Origin: Rhizobium sp. N324
GTDB lineage: Bacteria > Pseudomonadota > Alphaproteobacteria > Rhizobiales > Rhizobiaceae
Direction of reading: 5' to 3'
Assembly: GCF_001664485.1 (NCBI RefSeq)
Contig: NZ_CP013632.1
Location: 186,001-250,000 of the forward strand
Length of the DNA stretch: 64,000 nt
Part shown: positions 7,371 through 19,476 of the stretch, piece after piece
How the letters are laid out: each line of letters starts with the position of its first letter
Position numbering within the stretch: the stretch's first letter is position 1
Notes under the pieces: model-generated
What the model was told of the DNA's origin: nothing
The model's input: the letters and a program-made list of their open reading frames with translations, nothing else
The model's database searches: none
Made by a program: the position numbers and the translations under genes

Positions 7371-10300
7371 TGCGCTACGCCGAACTGCAGGTCACCACGC
7401 ATTTCTCCTTCCTTCGCGGCGCAAGCTCGGCCGAAGAACTCTTTGCGACCGCCAAGCTGATGGGCATCGAGGCGCTCGGGATCGTCGACCGCAACAGCCT
7501 GGCGGGCATTGTTCGGGCGCTCGAAGCTTCCCGCGCCACCGGCCTGCGGCTCGTCGTCGGTTGCCGGCTCGATCTCGCCGACGGCATGTCGATCCTCGTC
7601 TATCCCACCGACCGCACCGCCTATTCGCGGCTGACGCGGCTTTTGACCTTGGGCAAGGGCCGCGGCGGCAAAGCCAACTGCATCCTGCATCTCGAGGATG
7701 TACTATTGCGAAGGCCTGATCGGCATCCTGGTCCCGGATATGCCGGACGATGGCTGCGCCGTGCAGTTGAGGAAGATGGGTGAGGTTTTCGGCGACCGCG
7801 CCTATGTCTCGCTCTGTCTGCGCCGGCGGCCGAACGATCAGCTACGGCTGCACGAGCTGTCGAACCTGGCGGCGCAGCACCGGGTGAAGACGGTCGTCAC
7901 CAATGACGTCCTGTTTCATGAGCCCGGCCGGCGACAGCTGCAGGATGTCGTCACCTGCATTCGCACTGGCACCACCATCGACGATGTTGGCTTCGAGCGC
8001 GAGCGGCATGCGGACCGCTACCTGAAGCCGCCGGAAGAAATGGCGCGTCTGTTTCCCCGCTATCCGGAAGCGCTGGCACGCTCGAAGGAAATCGTCGAGC
8101 GCTGCAGGTTCAGTCTGGAGGAGCTCGTCTATCAATATCCCGAAGAAGCGCTGATCCCGGGCATGACGGCACAACAGTCGCTGGAGCATTACACCTGGGA
8201 GGGCGTTACGACGCGCTATCCGGAAGGGCTGCCGGCGCATGTCGAAAAGACGATCCGTCACGAGCTGTCCCTGATCGAGACCATGAAATACGCCCCTTAT
8301 TTTTTGACGGTCTTCTCGATCGTCCGCTATGCCCGATCGCAGGGCATTCTCTGCCAGGGCAGGGGATCGGCCGCGAATTCCGCAGTCTGCTATGTGCTCG
8401 GCATCACCTCGATCGATCCTGATACCAATAATCTCCTCTTCGAGCGCTTCGTCAGCCAGGAGCGCGACGAGCCGCCCGACATCGATGTCGACTTCGAACA
8501 TGAGAGGCGAGAGGAGGTGATCCAATGGATCTACAAGACCTACGGCCATGACAAGGCAGCCCTCTGCTCTACCGTGACCCGCTATCGCGCCAAGGGCGCC
8601 ATTCGCGATGTCGGCAAGGCGCTCGGCCTGCCCGAGGACCTGATCAAGGCGCTTTCCGCCGGCATCTGGTCCTGGTCGGAAACCGTCGGCGAGAGCCAGG
8701 TGCGGGCCCTCGGCCTCAATCCGGAGGATCGGCGTCTCGCCTTGACGCTCCGGCTTTCCCAGCAGTTGATGGGAGCACCGCGGCATCTCGGCCAGCACCC
8801 GGGTGGATTTGTCCTGACCCACGACAGGCTGGATCATCTTGTGCCGATCGAACCGGCGGCGATGGCCGATCGCCAGGTGATCGAATGGGATAAGGATGAC
8901 GTCGAGGCGCTCAAAATGATGAAGGTCGATGTCTTGGCCTTGGGCATGTTGACCTGCATGGCCAAAGCCTTTGCCCTCATTGGCGCCCACAAGCATCAGG
9001 AACTCGACCTCGCCGCCATCCCGCAGGAAGACCCGGCCACCTATGCGATGATCTGCAAGGCCGACACGCTTGGCACCTTCCAGATCGAGAGCCGGGCGCA
9101 GATGTCGATGCTCCCGCGGATGAAGCCGGAGACCTTCTATGACCTCGTCATCCAGGTGGCGATCGTCCGGCCCGGACCGATCCAGGGTGACATGGTCCAT
9201 CCGTATCTGCGCCGCCGCGAGGGCAAGGAAAAGGTCGAGTATCCGACGCCCGAACTGGAGGCGGTCTTGCACAGGACGCTGGGCGTGCCTCTGTTTCAAG
9301 AGTCGGCGATGAAGATCGCGATGGTCTGTGCCGGTTTCACGGGCGGCGAAGCCGACCAGCTTCGGAAATCCATGGCGACGTTCAAGTTCACCGGCGGCGT
9401 CAGCAGGTTTGAGGACAAGCTCGTTTCCGGCATGATCCGCAACGGCTATTCACCGGAGTTTGCCAAGCGCACCTTCGGCCAATTGGAAGGCTTCGGCTCC
9501 TACGGTTTCCCCGAAAGCCATGCTGCCAGTTTCGCGCTGATCGCCTATGCCAGCAGCTACATCAAATGCCATTTCCCGGATGTCTTCTGCGCGGCTCTCC
9601 TGAACTCGCAGCCGATGGGTTTTTATGCCCCGGCCCAGATCGTAGCAGATGCGAGGAAACACGGCGTCGAGGTGCGACCGGTCTGCATCAATCGCTCGCG
9701 TTGGGACTGCACGCTGGAGGAGGTCGAAGGCACTGACCGCCATGCGGTGCGGCTCGGCATGCGGCTGGTGCGCGGATTGGCAACCGCTGACGCAGCCCGC
9801 ATTGTTGCCGCGCGCGGCGACGAACCCTTCGCTTCGGTCGACGACCTGTGGCGCCGGTCGGGCGTGCCGGCCGCTTCCCTTGTCGAGCTTGCCGAGGCAG
9901 ATGCGTTCCTGCCATCCTTGCGATTCGAACGACGCGATGCGCTCTGGGCGATCAAGGCGCTGCGCGACGAGCCGTTGCCTCTCTTCACGGCCGCGGCCGA
10001 ACGCGAAGCGCGGGCGATCGCCGAGCAGCAGGAGCCGGACGTCGAACTCAGGCAGATGACCGAGGGGCATAACGTCGTCGAGGATTACAGTCACGTCGGG
10101 CTGACACTGCGGGAGCACCCTTTGCGATTCCTGCGGGCCAATCTCGCCAAGCGCCGGATCGTCACCTGTGCCGAGGCGATGACGGCGCGCGACGGCCAGT
10201 GGCTGATGGCGGCCGGGCTGGTGCTGGTGCGGCAACGGCCGGGTTCGGCCAAGGGCGTGATGTTCATCACCATCGAGGACGAGACCGGCATTGCCAATGT

Positions 10301-10628
10301 CGTCGTCTGGCCGAAGCTGTTCGAGCGCTCGCGCCGCGTGGTGCTCGGCGCCAGCATAATGGCGATCAACGGCAGGATCCAGCGCGAAGGTGAGGTGGTT
10401 CACCTGGTCGCGCAGCAGCTGTTCGATTTATCGGGTGATCTGTCAGGGCTTGCGGGGCGCGACGGCACGTTTCATCCGCCGACCGGGCGCGGTGACGAGT
10501 TCGCCCATGGTTCGCCGGGCAGCCCGGATTCGCGCGAAAAAGCGCCTCCGCGGGTTCGGGCAAGGGACATGTTCACGCCGGATCTTCATATCGATACGCT
10601 GAAGGTGAAATCCAGGAATTTTCAGTAA
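7370..10628 (+). pseudogene. dnaE2: DnaE2 (ImuC) error-prone DNA polymerase III alpha homologue, with an apparent frameshift near 7700
   Basis: The product would be about 1086 residues, the normal DnaE2 length. The first 110 codons (from [19 protein letters not shown], the start of the PHP domain) run in one frame to LHLEDV near 7700. The rest, from [13 protein letters not shown], continues in the next frame to 10628. Restoring one frame needs a two-base insertion or one-base deletion around 7697-7706. Downstream all hallmarks are intact: [17 protein letters not shown], the catalytic acidic motif [15 protein letters not shown], and the C-terminal OB-fold region. The ATG starts one base inside the imuB stop. 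The change could be a real null mutation or a sequence error; the remaining frame shows no decay. Confidence 0.85.
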
Positions 10629-11196
10629 ATTGGCTGCTGGTTGCGCATTTCGCACCCAGCACCCCTCCCTTGAGCGTTGCAATTGAGTGGCTCCTCCTGA
10701 TCAAGCGGGCTCTTTCGTCCTGCGAGGTCTGTGCTAAGGTCCGCAGACATATTCTCCCGTCCGGGTAGCAAAGCACCAAACCGTAAAAATGACGAAGGTT
10801 CCCACAGGACGTCAGCCGATGGTGTGCCATACGCGCGATGAGAATATTTTTGGAGCAGGCGCGAGCAGACGGCGCGTCAGGACCGGCCGGAATTCAGCCT
10901 ACTCCGCTTGGATCAGCAAATAGTCGCGCCTGTCAACTATATTGCAGCGCTGGTCATTCCGCCAACTCAATAGGAGGTAATCTCACCGAGACATCCGGGC
11001 GGATTATCTGTGTAATAGGGCGACAAGCGATATCGGTATCTCGACCGCGAAAAAATCCATGGCCGCACCGATAATCACCGCCCACACGACTATCAGGAAA
11101 ATGAGCGCTGCAATCCTGATTTCGACTGGTTGCACTATCTGCCCCATCCCAGCATATGCGTCCCCCGGACAAATTTTTATCCCTCGGGCAAGTTCG
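10629..11196. other. Intergenic region between dnaE2 and fcl
   Basis: 568 bases between convergent genes. I see no recognised gene or RNA. The only candidate is a short minus-strand membrane-protein frame at 11004-11147, listed separately. The remainder has scattered stops in all frames. Confidence 0.4.
11004..11147 (-). CDS. Possible 47-residue single-pass membrane protein
   Basis: The frame starts MGQIVQPVEIRIAALIF and has one strongly hydrophobic segment (residues 11-28) followed by an amphipathic tail ending LVALLHR. It lies just downstream of fcl on the same strand. A longer in-frame start at 11240 would overlap fcl. The evidence is only hydrophobicity and position, so it may be a chance frame. 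Confidence 0.25.
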   Translation of the reverse strand: MGQIVQPVEIRIAALIFLIVVWAVIIGAAMDFFAVEIPISLVALLHR

Positions 11197-13399
<2,203 letters not shown>

Positions 13400-13460
13400 T
13401 TATGCTGCGTGGTTTGCGCGAATAAGAATGTTGAGCGTATAAGCCTCGTTATCGATGTAT

Positions 13461-15665
13461 TCATGCTTTGAAATTGTAGTATTTCATCAGGGATTTCGAA
13501 AACAGCTCGGAGTCACTGAAATTATACAGTGCATGCTTTTCGGGGTTGACGCTGTTGATCGCCACAACGATGTCCGAATTCCGCGCGCTTTTCATTTGCT
13601 GCAGGCTGAACTCGACCGCGCGGCGGCTCGTCTTTCCCCATCTAGCGATTGCCAGTGTTCTTTCCGCCAGGGCAGTCAAATGCACAGTATCTGTCGAGGC
13701 GAGCACCGGCGCGCTGTCGAAGATGACAATCTGGCCGGCCGCGCCCGCCGTCTCGATGATTTCTGCCAAGCCGTTCGGACGGACGCGCCGCTGGAGACTG
13801 AATTTCCCAGATGGAATGAAATCGATGCCGCTTGGATGGTGGTAGACGATGTCGCGGAAATCGGCCTGACCATTGAGGAACTCGTTCAGTCCGTAGGTTA
13901 GCCCCGATCTGAAAAACGTATCGAGTTTTCCCCGTCGAAGGTCGCCATCGACCAGCAGCACCGGAATAGCAGCTGCGGCAAGTTCCATAGCGAGCGATCG
14001 CGCAACAAGCGACTTGCCGTCTCCGCTGTGAGCCGACGTAACGACGAGACTGTTCGGCAACTTGCCACCATTGGACTGCTTGAGTGAAAGCATCACGGTA
14101 CGGATGGCTTCGTCGAACATCGGTACCGGCATATGTGCGAATATCGTCTTTGAATTTTCCCTCCGCGCCAGACGCGGGATAAGTCCAGCCGGTATCGTGC
14201 GCCCAATTCCAGCGAGCTGGTCGAAACTGCGAACCGACCGGTCCCACATCTCGATCATGAAAGCGGTCGTCACGGCTGCCGAGATCACAGCCATGAGTGT
14301 GGCCACCAGATAGAAAAGCCGTCCACGCCCCTGTGGCACGAGCGGCACCGAAGCCGGTGAGAAAACCTCCAGTTCCGCACCCGGCAACATGGCTTTGGCG
14401 GCAAGGTCACGGCGCTGGTCCTCGAGCTTGTCGAGTGACGCTTGCTCCTTTTCGGCAATACGCTGCAGTCGCGTCAATTCCGTCTGGGCCAGGGCATCGC
14501 GTGTGCGTTTTTCCTGAGCGACAGCCAGGATGGATTGCACTGCGTTGGCTTCATGATCAAGGGCGGCGAGCTTGGCGCGCATTGCCAGAAGATATTGCTT
14601 GGTCGCATGGTCGAGATCAATACGGGATTGTTCGATCTTTCTGCGCAAATCCACCACGGCCTCGGCATTGCCGTCATATGTCTCAAGCAGACGGGTGAGA
14701 TCTTGCTCTTGTGCGTGAAGATCGCGCTGCTTTGCGGTGATGCTATCGGGGACAATGATATTCTGCACCGCAATCGATGCGTTATCCGTTGCTTCAAGCG
14801 CTGAAATCGTCGCCTTTACCTCAACTCGGCTTTCCTCGATTTTGCCTTCGCGGCCGGTGAGTTCCAGGAGTGTTTTGATCCGTTCATCCTGAGCGTCCTC
14901 TTTCGAGACGATGTCCATCGATTCCTGGTAGTTCCGAGCAGCGTCGCGAGCAATATCCGCGCGAGTCTGCTGTCCGGTAATGCGCTGCCGGATCCATTCT
15001 TCCGCTGAGACGAGGCGCGCACGAACACTACCCTTCCGCTCGTCGAGGTAAATGTTGACGAGCCGGTTCGGAACTGCGGCCGCGAGTTCAGCATCACTCG
15101 CAGTGAAGCTGATCTGTATAACTTCACTCTTGTCTTCGTGCCACACACCAAGCGCCTGATAATATTCCGGCATGGTGGCTTCGATGCCATCCCCCACCGG
15201 CAAAGCGGGTTTTCTGGCGTCGAACAGGCCTCGCAACGTCGCCCGGATTCTCTCTATGAACGAGATCTTCCGCAGCGCCGGATTGAACTCCGGCAGCTTG
15301 TTGAGCTGCATTTCGCGGACGACCCGCTCCGAGATACTCCTGGATAAAAGTCGCTCGTTCTCCGATTTCACATCCAGTGCATCACCGCGGCTGATATCGT
15401 CCGCACCAAGTGATGTCGCGAGAGGCTGATGAACAATCAATCGGGCCCAGGCCTGATAGGTGGGTTTCAACCCGGAGATCATACTCGCCGCGGGCACCAT
15501 GAGTAGCACGGTTATTGCGATGATCATGATCATTCTTCGCCTGATGAGACCGAAGATGGAGGCCAAATCGAACCGGTCTGCTTTGGTCTCAACCTGAAAG
15601 CGAGGATCATAGCGCATGGGCGAGATCGAAAGGTTGCGGTCTGGCGGAAGAGTGGAAATCGTCAT
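13461..15665 (-). CDS. Wzz/BY-kinase, ExoP-like polysaccharide chain-length regulator and tyrosine autokinase
   Basis: A 734-residue inner-membrane protein. Membrane segment 1 (about residues 43-65) is followed by a long periplasmic Wzz/GNVR region rich in coiled coil (about 190-450), a proline-rich FSPASVPLVPQGRG motif and membrane segment 2 (about 470-492). The cytoplasmic kinase has Walker A SAHSGDGKS near residue 547, Walker A' LVDGDLRRG, and a C-terminal tail with a few tyrosines (KHALYNF, MKYYNF) that could be autophosphorylated. Such proteins control the length and export of Wzy-dependent polysaccharides together with an outer-membrane Wza/ExoF partner, encoded here at 37550-38860. Its start overlaps the upstream glycosyltransferase stop (ATGA). 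Confidence 0.92.
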   Translation of the reverse strand: MTISTLPPDRNLSISPMRYDPRFQVETKADRFDLASIFGLIRRRMIMIIAITVLLMVPAASMISGLKPTYQAWARLIVHQPLATSLGADDISRGDALDVKSENERLLSRSISERVVREMQLNKLPEFNPALRKISFIERIRATLRGLFDARKPALPVGDGIEATMPEYYQALGVWHEDKSEVIQISFTASDAELAAAVPNRLVNIYLDERKGSVRARLVSAEEWIRQRITGQQTRADIARDAARNYQESMDIVSKEDAQDERIKTLLELTGREGKIEESRVEVKATISALEATDNASIAVQNIIVPDSITAKQRDLHAQEQDLTRLLETYDGNAEAVVDLRRKIEQSRIDLDHATKQYLLAMRAKLAALDHEANAVQSILAVAQEKRTRDALAQTELTRLQRIAEKEQASLDKLEDQRRDLAAKAMLPGAELEVFSPASVPLVPQGRGRLFYLVATLMAVISAAVTTAFMIEMWDRSVRSFDQLAGIGRTIPAGLIPRLARRENSKTIFAHMPVPMFDEAIRTVMLSLKQSNGGKLPNSLVVTSAHSGDGKSLVARSLAMELAAAAIPVLLVDGDLRRGKLDTFFRSGLTYGLNEFLNGQADFRDIVYHHPSGIDFIPSGKFSLQRRVRPNGLAEIIETAGAAGQIVIFDSAPVLASTDTVHLTALAERTLAIARWGKTSRRAVEFSLQQMKSARNSDIVVAINSVNPEKHALYNFSDSELFSKSLMKYYNFKA

Positions 15666-16804
15666 CGTGCGCCAACCATTGCCTGAGTTTTCGCGGAAAC
15701 GGTTTCGTAAAGTTTCTCGAGCGACCGCATATAGGCTCTCATGCTGAAATGGTTGAGGTAGTGCGTGCGCCCTTGGACCGAGAGGCGGATGCAGGTTTCC
15801 GGATCAGTCACCAGTTTCGCCAGGGCTGCAGCCAGGGCATTCGGGTCTCCGACGGGTACGAAGACGCCGGTCTCGCCGTCGGTGATGACTTCGTCATGCG
15901 CCCCGACACGTGTGGTGACGACGGCGAGCCCGTGGGACAGCCCTTCGAGCACGGCCATTGCCAGACCTTCGGCGTGCGAAGGCAGGACCAGAATATCTGC
16001 GCGCGCACAGAGCGCTCGCGCCTCGCCGGCGTCGAGCCAGCCGGGCATCTCTACCAGACCGGACAACGTCATGGCGTCAGCCTGACGGCGATAATCCTCG
16101 ACAGGTCCGTCGCCTGCCAATACGGCCCGCCACTGGAGTTCCCTCATGACCGGGTGGCTGAGGGCCAACAGGAGTTCGGTGACACCCTTGCGTTCGCTCA
16201 ACCGGCCAAGGAAAACGATCAACGGTGTCTGGCCGACGCGAATATCGTGCGCCCCGGGATCGGGGACGCAATTATGGGCAATGACCGTGCGGCGCTCGTC
16301 AACGCCTAGAAGTGTCGTCAGCGTTATTTGATCGCGCCGGCCCAGCGCCACAACGCAATCGGCATTCTGAAACATCCGACGTATGAGCCGTTGTTGGCGC
16401 GGCGAGCGTTGCTCAAAGTCGCCGGCGTAGTCGTAGTCGTGAAGGTGCAACATGTGGCAGCACCCGAACAATCGGGCAGCCTCGGTCAGGATCAGTTTTC
16501 GCGACGTGCTGCCGCGGCCGGCGATATGGATATGGTGAATGCGCTCGGGTGCAACGATCCGGTCCTTTGCCATCGTCAGGATGGCGCCGATGAGGCGCGC
16601 CGGCGACGTCCATTTGGACCATCGAGACCCTCTCGTATCGGTGACGAAATGTTTCGTGCCGGTCTCTTTCGCCGTCTCCGTTATATAGCCGACCAACCTG
16701 CCAATGCCGCCGCCGTTCTCGCAGCCGCCCGGAACATAGTGGCGGACGCTAGCCGCGCTCCGTGCCGCCAGCCGATTTCTGTCCGTGAGGGCGTCCATCA
16801 GCAT
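15662..16804 (-). CDS. Glycosyltransferase family 4 protein
   Basis: A 380-residue GT-B enzyme. The C-terminal donor-binding domain shows VFLGRLSERKGVTELLLAL, AGDGPVEDY and the E-x7-E motif in SHAEGLAMAVLEGLSHG. The N-terminal acceptor domain starts around a glycine-rich GGGIGRLVGYI. It probably acts at the cytoplasmic face, adding one sugar to the lipid-linked repeat unit. It overlaps the upstream GT4 gene by seven bases and the downstream Wzz/kinase gene by four. The sugar cannot be told from sequence; a nearby fucose pathway makes fucose one candidate. Confidence 0.88.
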   Translation of the reverse strand: MLMDALTDRNRLAARSAASVRHYVPGGCENGGGIGRLVGYITETAKETGTKHFVTDTRGSRWSKWTSPARLIGAILTMAKDRIVAPERIHHIHIAGRGSTSRKLILTEAARLFGCCHMLHLHDYDYAGDFEQRSPRQQRLIRRMFQNADCVVALGRRDQITLTTLLGVDERRTVIAHNCVPDPGAHDIRVGQTPLIVFLGRLSERKGVTELLLALSHPVMRELQWRAVLAGDGPVEDYRRQADAMTLSGLVEMPGWLDAGEARALCARADILVLPSHAEGLAMAVLEGLSHGLAVVTTRVGAHDEVITDGETGVFVPVGDPNALAAALAKLVTDPETCIRLSVQGRTHYLNHFSMRAYMRSLEKLYETVSAKTQAMVGAR

Positions 16805-17898
16805 GACCCCACAACCTCCCTATAAACGGCCGCGGCCTGGCCGCCGACCCGTTCAGGCGAATTCGGTCCTTTGGCCCATTCGAGCGCGTTGGCACCGAAC
16901 CTGTTTCTAAGCGCGCCGTTGTCTGCCAATGTCCTGATGGCTGCCGCGAGCTCTTTGGCATTTCCGGGAGGGACCACCATTCCCAACCCGTTAGGCTGAA
17001 CGGTGCCACCCAACTCGCCGACATCCGTAACGATGACCGGTTTGCCAAACGCGGCTGCAAGGTTGAGCACGCCGCTTTGGGATGCTTCCGTATAGGGAAG
17101 CACAACAATATCAGTGTCGAGGAAAAGCTGGGCGACCTCCGCATCCTCGATGAAACGGTTGCGAATATCGTAGCGGCCGGCATCGCCCATGAGCGGCTGG
17201 AATATCCGCGGGTCGTCGCCACGGCCTGCGACCGTGATGCGCAGGTTGGGAAGCGCGTCCTTGAGCATCGCTTCGGCCCGGATCAGATGTTCCAGGCCCT
17301 TGTAGGCAAAAATCCGGCCGAAGAGCAGGACGCGGATGGTTCCATCCGCTGGCCGCGGCGTCATTTTCCGTTGCCGGGCGAGTTCCGCATAGCGAAGGAT
17401 GGCGGGATGCGACAGGACATGGACACAGTCCGGTGATTTTGAATATCGATCGAGGACCAGCCGCTTCAGTCCCTCACCGTGGACGACAAGATGTCCGGAT
17501 TGTTTCACTATCAATTCCGGAGCCCAGTCGGGCAGCGTACGCGTGTCGGAATCGCCGGGATGGATTTCCACGTCATGGATGGTCGTCACAAGCGGGATCG
17601 GACGCCAGAACGGCACGGCGAGGTTCAGCCAAAGTGTGGAATTGCTGAGGAGATGAATGAGGTTCGGCCGTTCCCGCCGGATCAGCCGCGTAAGCTGGTA
17701 GAGAAACCAGGGATTGGAGAGAGAACGGTGTCTCGGCCAGTCCAGAAGGTGCAGGTCAACGGCCGGATCGAAGGAAGAGGCGAGATGTGCATACCGCCTT
17801 CGCGGCACGGCAAGCACGACGTCCAGGTGCCGGGCAACGCCGCTAGCGAAGGAGATGGTATAGTCTTCCAGTTCGGAAACCAATAACAGCGCCTTCAT
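16798..17898 (-). CDS. Glycosyltransferase family 4 protein
   Basis: A 366-residue GT-B enzyme, distinct from its neighbour. The C-terminal domain has VLLFGRIFAYKGLEHLIRA, RITVAGRGDDPR and LPYTEASQSGVLNLAAAFG, where the usual E-x7-E appears in modified form (E-ASQSGVLN). The N-terminal domain includes HLLSNSTLW and TTIHDVEIHPGD. It presumably transfers one sugar during repeat-unit assembly. It overlaps the GT2 gene upstream and the GT4 gene downstream, so the three transferases and the kinase form a tight operon. Confidence 0.87.
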   Translation of the reverse strand: MKALLLVSELEDYTISFASGVARHLDVVLAVPRRRYAHLASSFDPAVDLHLLDWPRHRSLSNPWFLYQLTRLIRRERPNLIHLLSNSTLWLNLAVPFWRPIPLVTTIHDVEIHPGDSDTRTLPDWAPELIVKQSGHLVVHGEGLKRLVLDRYSKSPDCVHVLSHPAILRYAELARQRKMTPRPADGTIRVLLFGRIFAYKGLEHLIRAEAMLKDALPNLRITVAGRGDDPRIFQPLMGDAGRYDIRNRFIEDAEVAQLFLDTDIVVLPYTEASQSGVLNLAAAFGKPVIVTDVGELGGTVQPNGLGMVVPPGNAKELAAAIRTLADNGALRNRFGANALEWAKGPNSPERVGGQAAAVYREVVGSC

Positions 17899-18845
17899 TT
17901 CGCTGCCTCCGACAAGCCTACATCAAGACCGAGCCGTGACAGGCGGTACGCCGAGCGCAAACTGTCGCGCGTCCGCCTGAGCAGGTTCGGTTCACCGGCA
18001 AAGAAGAGGCCCCCGACGGCAAGCTTGAACCGGCTGAGAGCATCGGCGCCGTGTAGCTTCGCCGACGCGACGCGGTAGGGGTAATGATCCGCCAGATGCA
18101 GCCTTGCTGGCAGTTCATGGGCTGAAAGAAACAGGTTGGTTGCCTCAACGGTATGCCGCCAGTGCGTCATCCGCCTCCTTAGCGTCGAGGCATCCTCGGT
18201 CGAGCGATACCAGTTGTTATTGTGGATGCGGTAGAATCCAAGGGGATCCGGCATGGCAATCACGTCCCCCAGAAACGGGTAGATCCCCACCAGCCAAGCA
18301 TCGGCCGATATCCGGAACTGTTCTGGAATGCTGCCCGCAGCATCCCATGCGCTTCGCCGTACCGCGACGGCTGACGTCATCGGAAAAGGCCACCAACCAG
18401 CCGATCTGGCGAGCCGCGACGACAAAGCGCCCGAACACAGGGTTCGAGGAATCGGCTTGGACGTTGGCGTGCCATCAACAAGCGTCGGTTGCAGGCGGTG
18501 ATAGACCAGCGATGCTCGGGGATTGGCACGGAACGCTGCAGCCGTCGCCGACAGCTTGCCCGGCGCCCACCAGTCGTCGGCATCCAGAAAACAGAGGATC
18601 TCGCCCGAGCTTGATCCGACTGCGGTATTGATCGCAGCCGCCTGTCCTGCGTTCTCCTGAAAGATCACCTTTACGCGGCTGTCATACGCCTGCAGAACAG
18701 ACCGCGACTGATCGGTCGAGCCGTCATCAACGACGATGATCTCGACGTTGCGTGCGTCTTGGCTCAACACGCTGTCGATAGCCCGCCCGACAAAGCGGGC
18801 GTAGTTGTAATTATTGATGAGGACACTGAGGGGCGGCCGCTCCAT
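17895..18845 (-). CDS. Glycosyltransferase family 2 protein
   Basis: A 316-residue GT-A enzyme. The N-terminus PPLSVLINNYNYARFVGRAI, the VDDGSTDQS nucleotide-binding motif and the metal-binding CFLDADDWW (DxD-type) are all present. No membrane segment is obvious, so it is probably a peripheral cytoplasmic transferase. It is the first gene of the minus-strand polysaccharide operon, facing a Wzy-like gene across a 631-bp divergent control region. Sugar and acceptor are unknown. Confidence 0.9.
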   Translation of the reverse strand: MERPPLSVLINNYNYARFVGRAIDSVLSQDARNVEIIVVDDGSTDQSRSVLQAYDSRVKVIFQENAGQAAAINTAVGSSSGEILCFLDADDWWAPGKLSATAAAFRANPRASLVYHRLQPTLVDGTPTSKPIPRTLCSGALSSRLARSAGWWPFPMTSAVAVRRSAWDAAGSIPEQFRISADAWLVGIYPFLGDVIAMPDPLGFYRIHNNNWYRSTEDASTLRRRMTHWRHTVEATNLFLSAHELPARLHLADHYPYRVASAKLHGADALSRFKLAVGGLFFAGEPNLLRRTRDSLRSAYRLSRLGLDVGLSEAAK

Positions 18846-19476
18846 GACGCGCTCTCAGGCGGGTTGCCGCGATGCACCGCTACGCAGCGCAAAGTTGCTA
18901 AGGAAGCCGACCTTTCCGCAGCCATTGCGGTTTGGAGCATCGGTGATGTTGATATTTAAAATAGCGTGTCGGCCGAACCGCATCTCGCGCAGAGCCGATA
19001 AGATCGCCGCTGACAACGCCACGACGAGTAGAGCGCCCGTCGTGTTGCATAGAGAACTAGGATCATAACGCAGGAACATAGCAATCCTAACCTTCCAGGC
19101 TTCGACTGCAGAGAAAGTCTCTGTCAGAATTGTTGCCTCATTGCAGTGGAGCCGCGGCTTACCCCACCACGCTCCATAAGACATTCTTCGCCACGGTACC
19201 GATGAACGGACAAGCGCAACATCTGCTCTTAAGGGCAATTGGCGGACATGAAGGCCCGTCTTTTGGGTAAATGCCGGCTGAAAGCTTAGGCGCAACACCG
19301 CCTTTGGGTGGAGTGAGGGTGCATTAGGCGTAGCCCACCCTTCACTAGGACAGGTTGACCGCGGATGGGGCTGGATGATTGCTTGAGAGCAGCGCGCGCC
19401 ACGAAGGCGACACCTGTTTTTTTTGATCTGCCGCGATCAACGGCCGCTTGTCTGTTCAAATCAGTCGGGACGGATA
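18846..19476. other. Divergent control region of the polysaccharide operons
   Basis: 631 bases between the GT2 gene (minus) and the Wzy-like gene (plus), likely holding promoters for both. It is less GC-rich than the flanks and has an 8-T run near 19419-19426. An open frame on the minus strand (18855-19298) has one hydrophobic stretch but no convincing start or family resemblance, and I did not call it. Confidence 0.45.

Noticed and set aside
10838..11074. 78-codon plus-strand frame between dnaE2 and fcl
   Set aside because: Low-complexity, no ribosome site, no family resemblance.
18855..19298. 147-codon minus-strand frame upstream of the GT2 gene
   Set aside because: It has one hydrophobic stretch but odd composition, no clear ribosome site and no resemblance to known proteins; the region reads better as a divergent promoter region.
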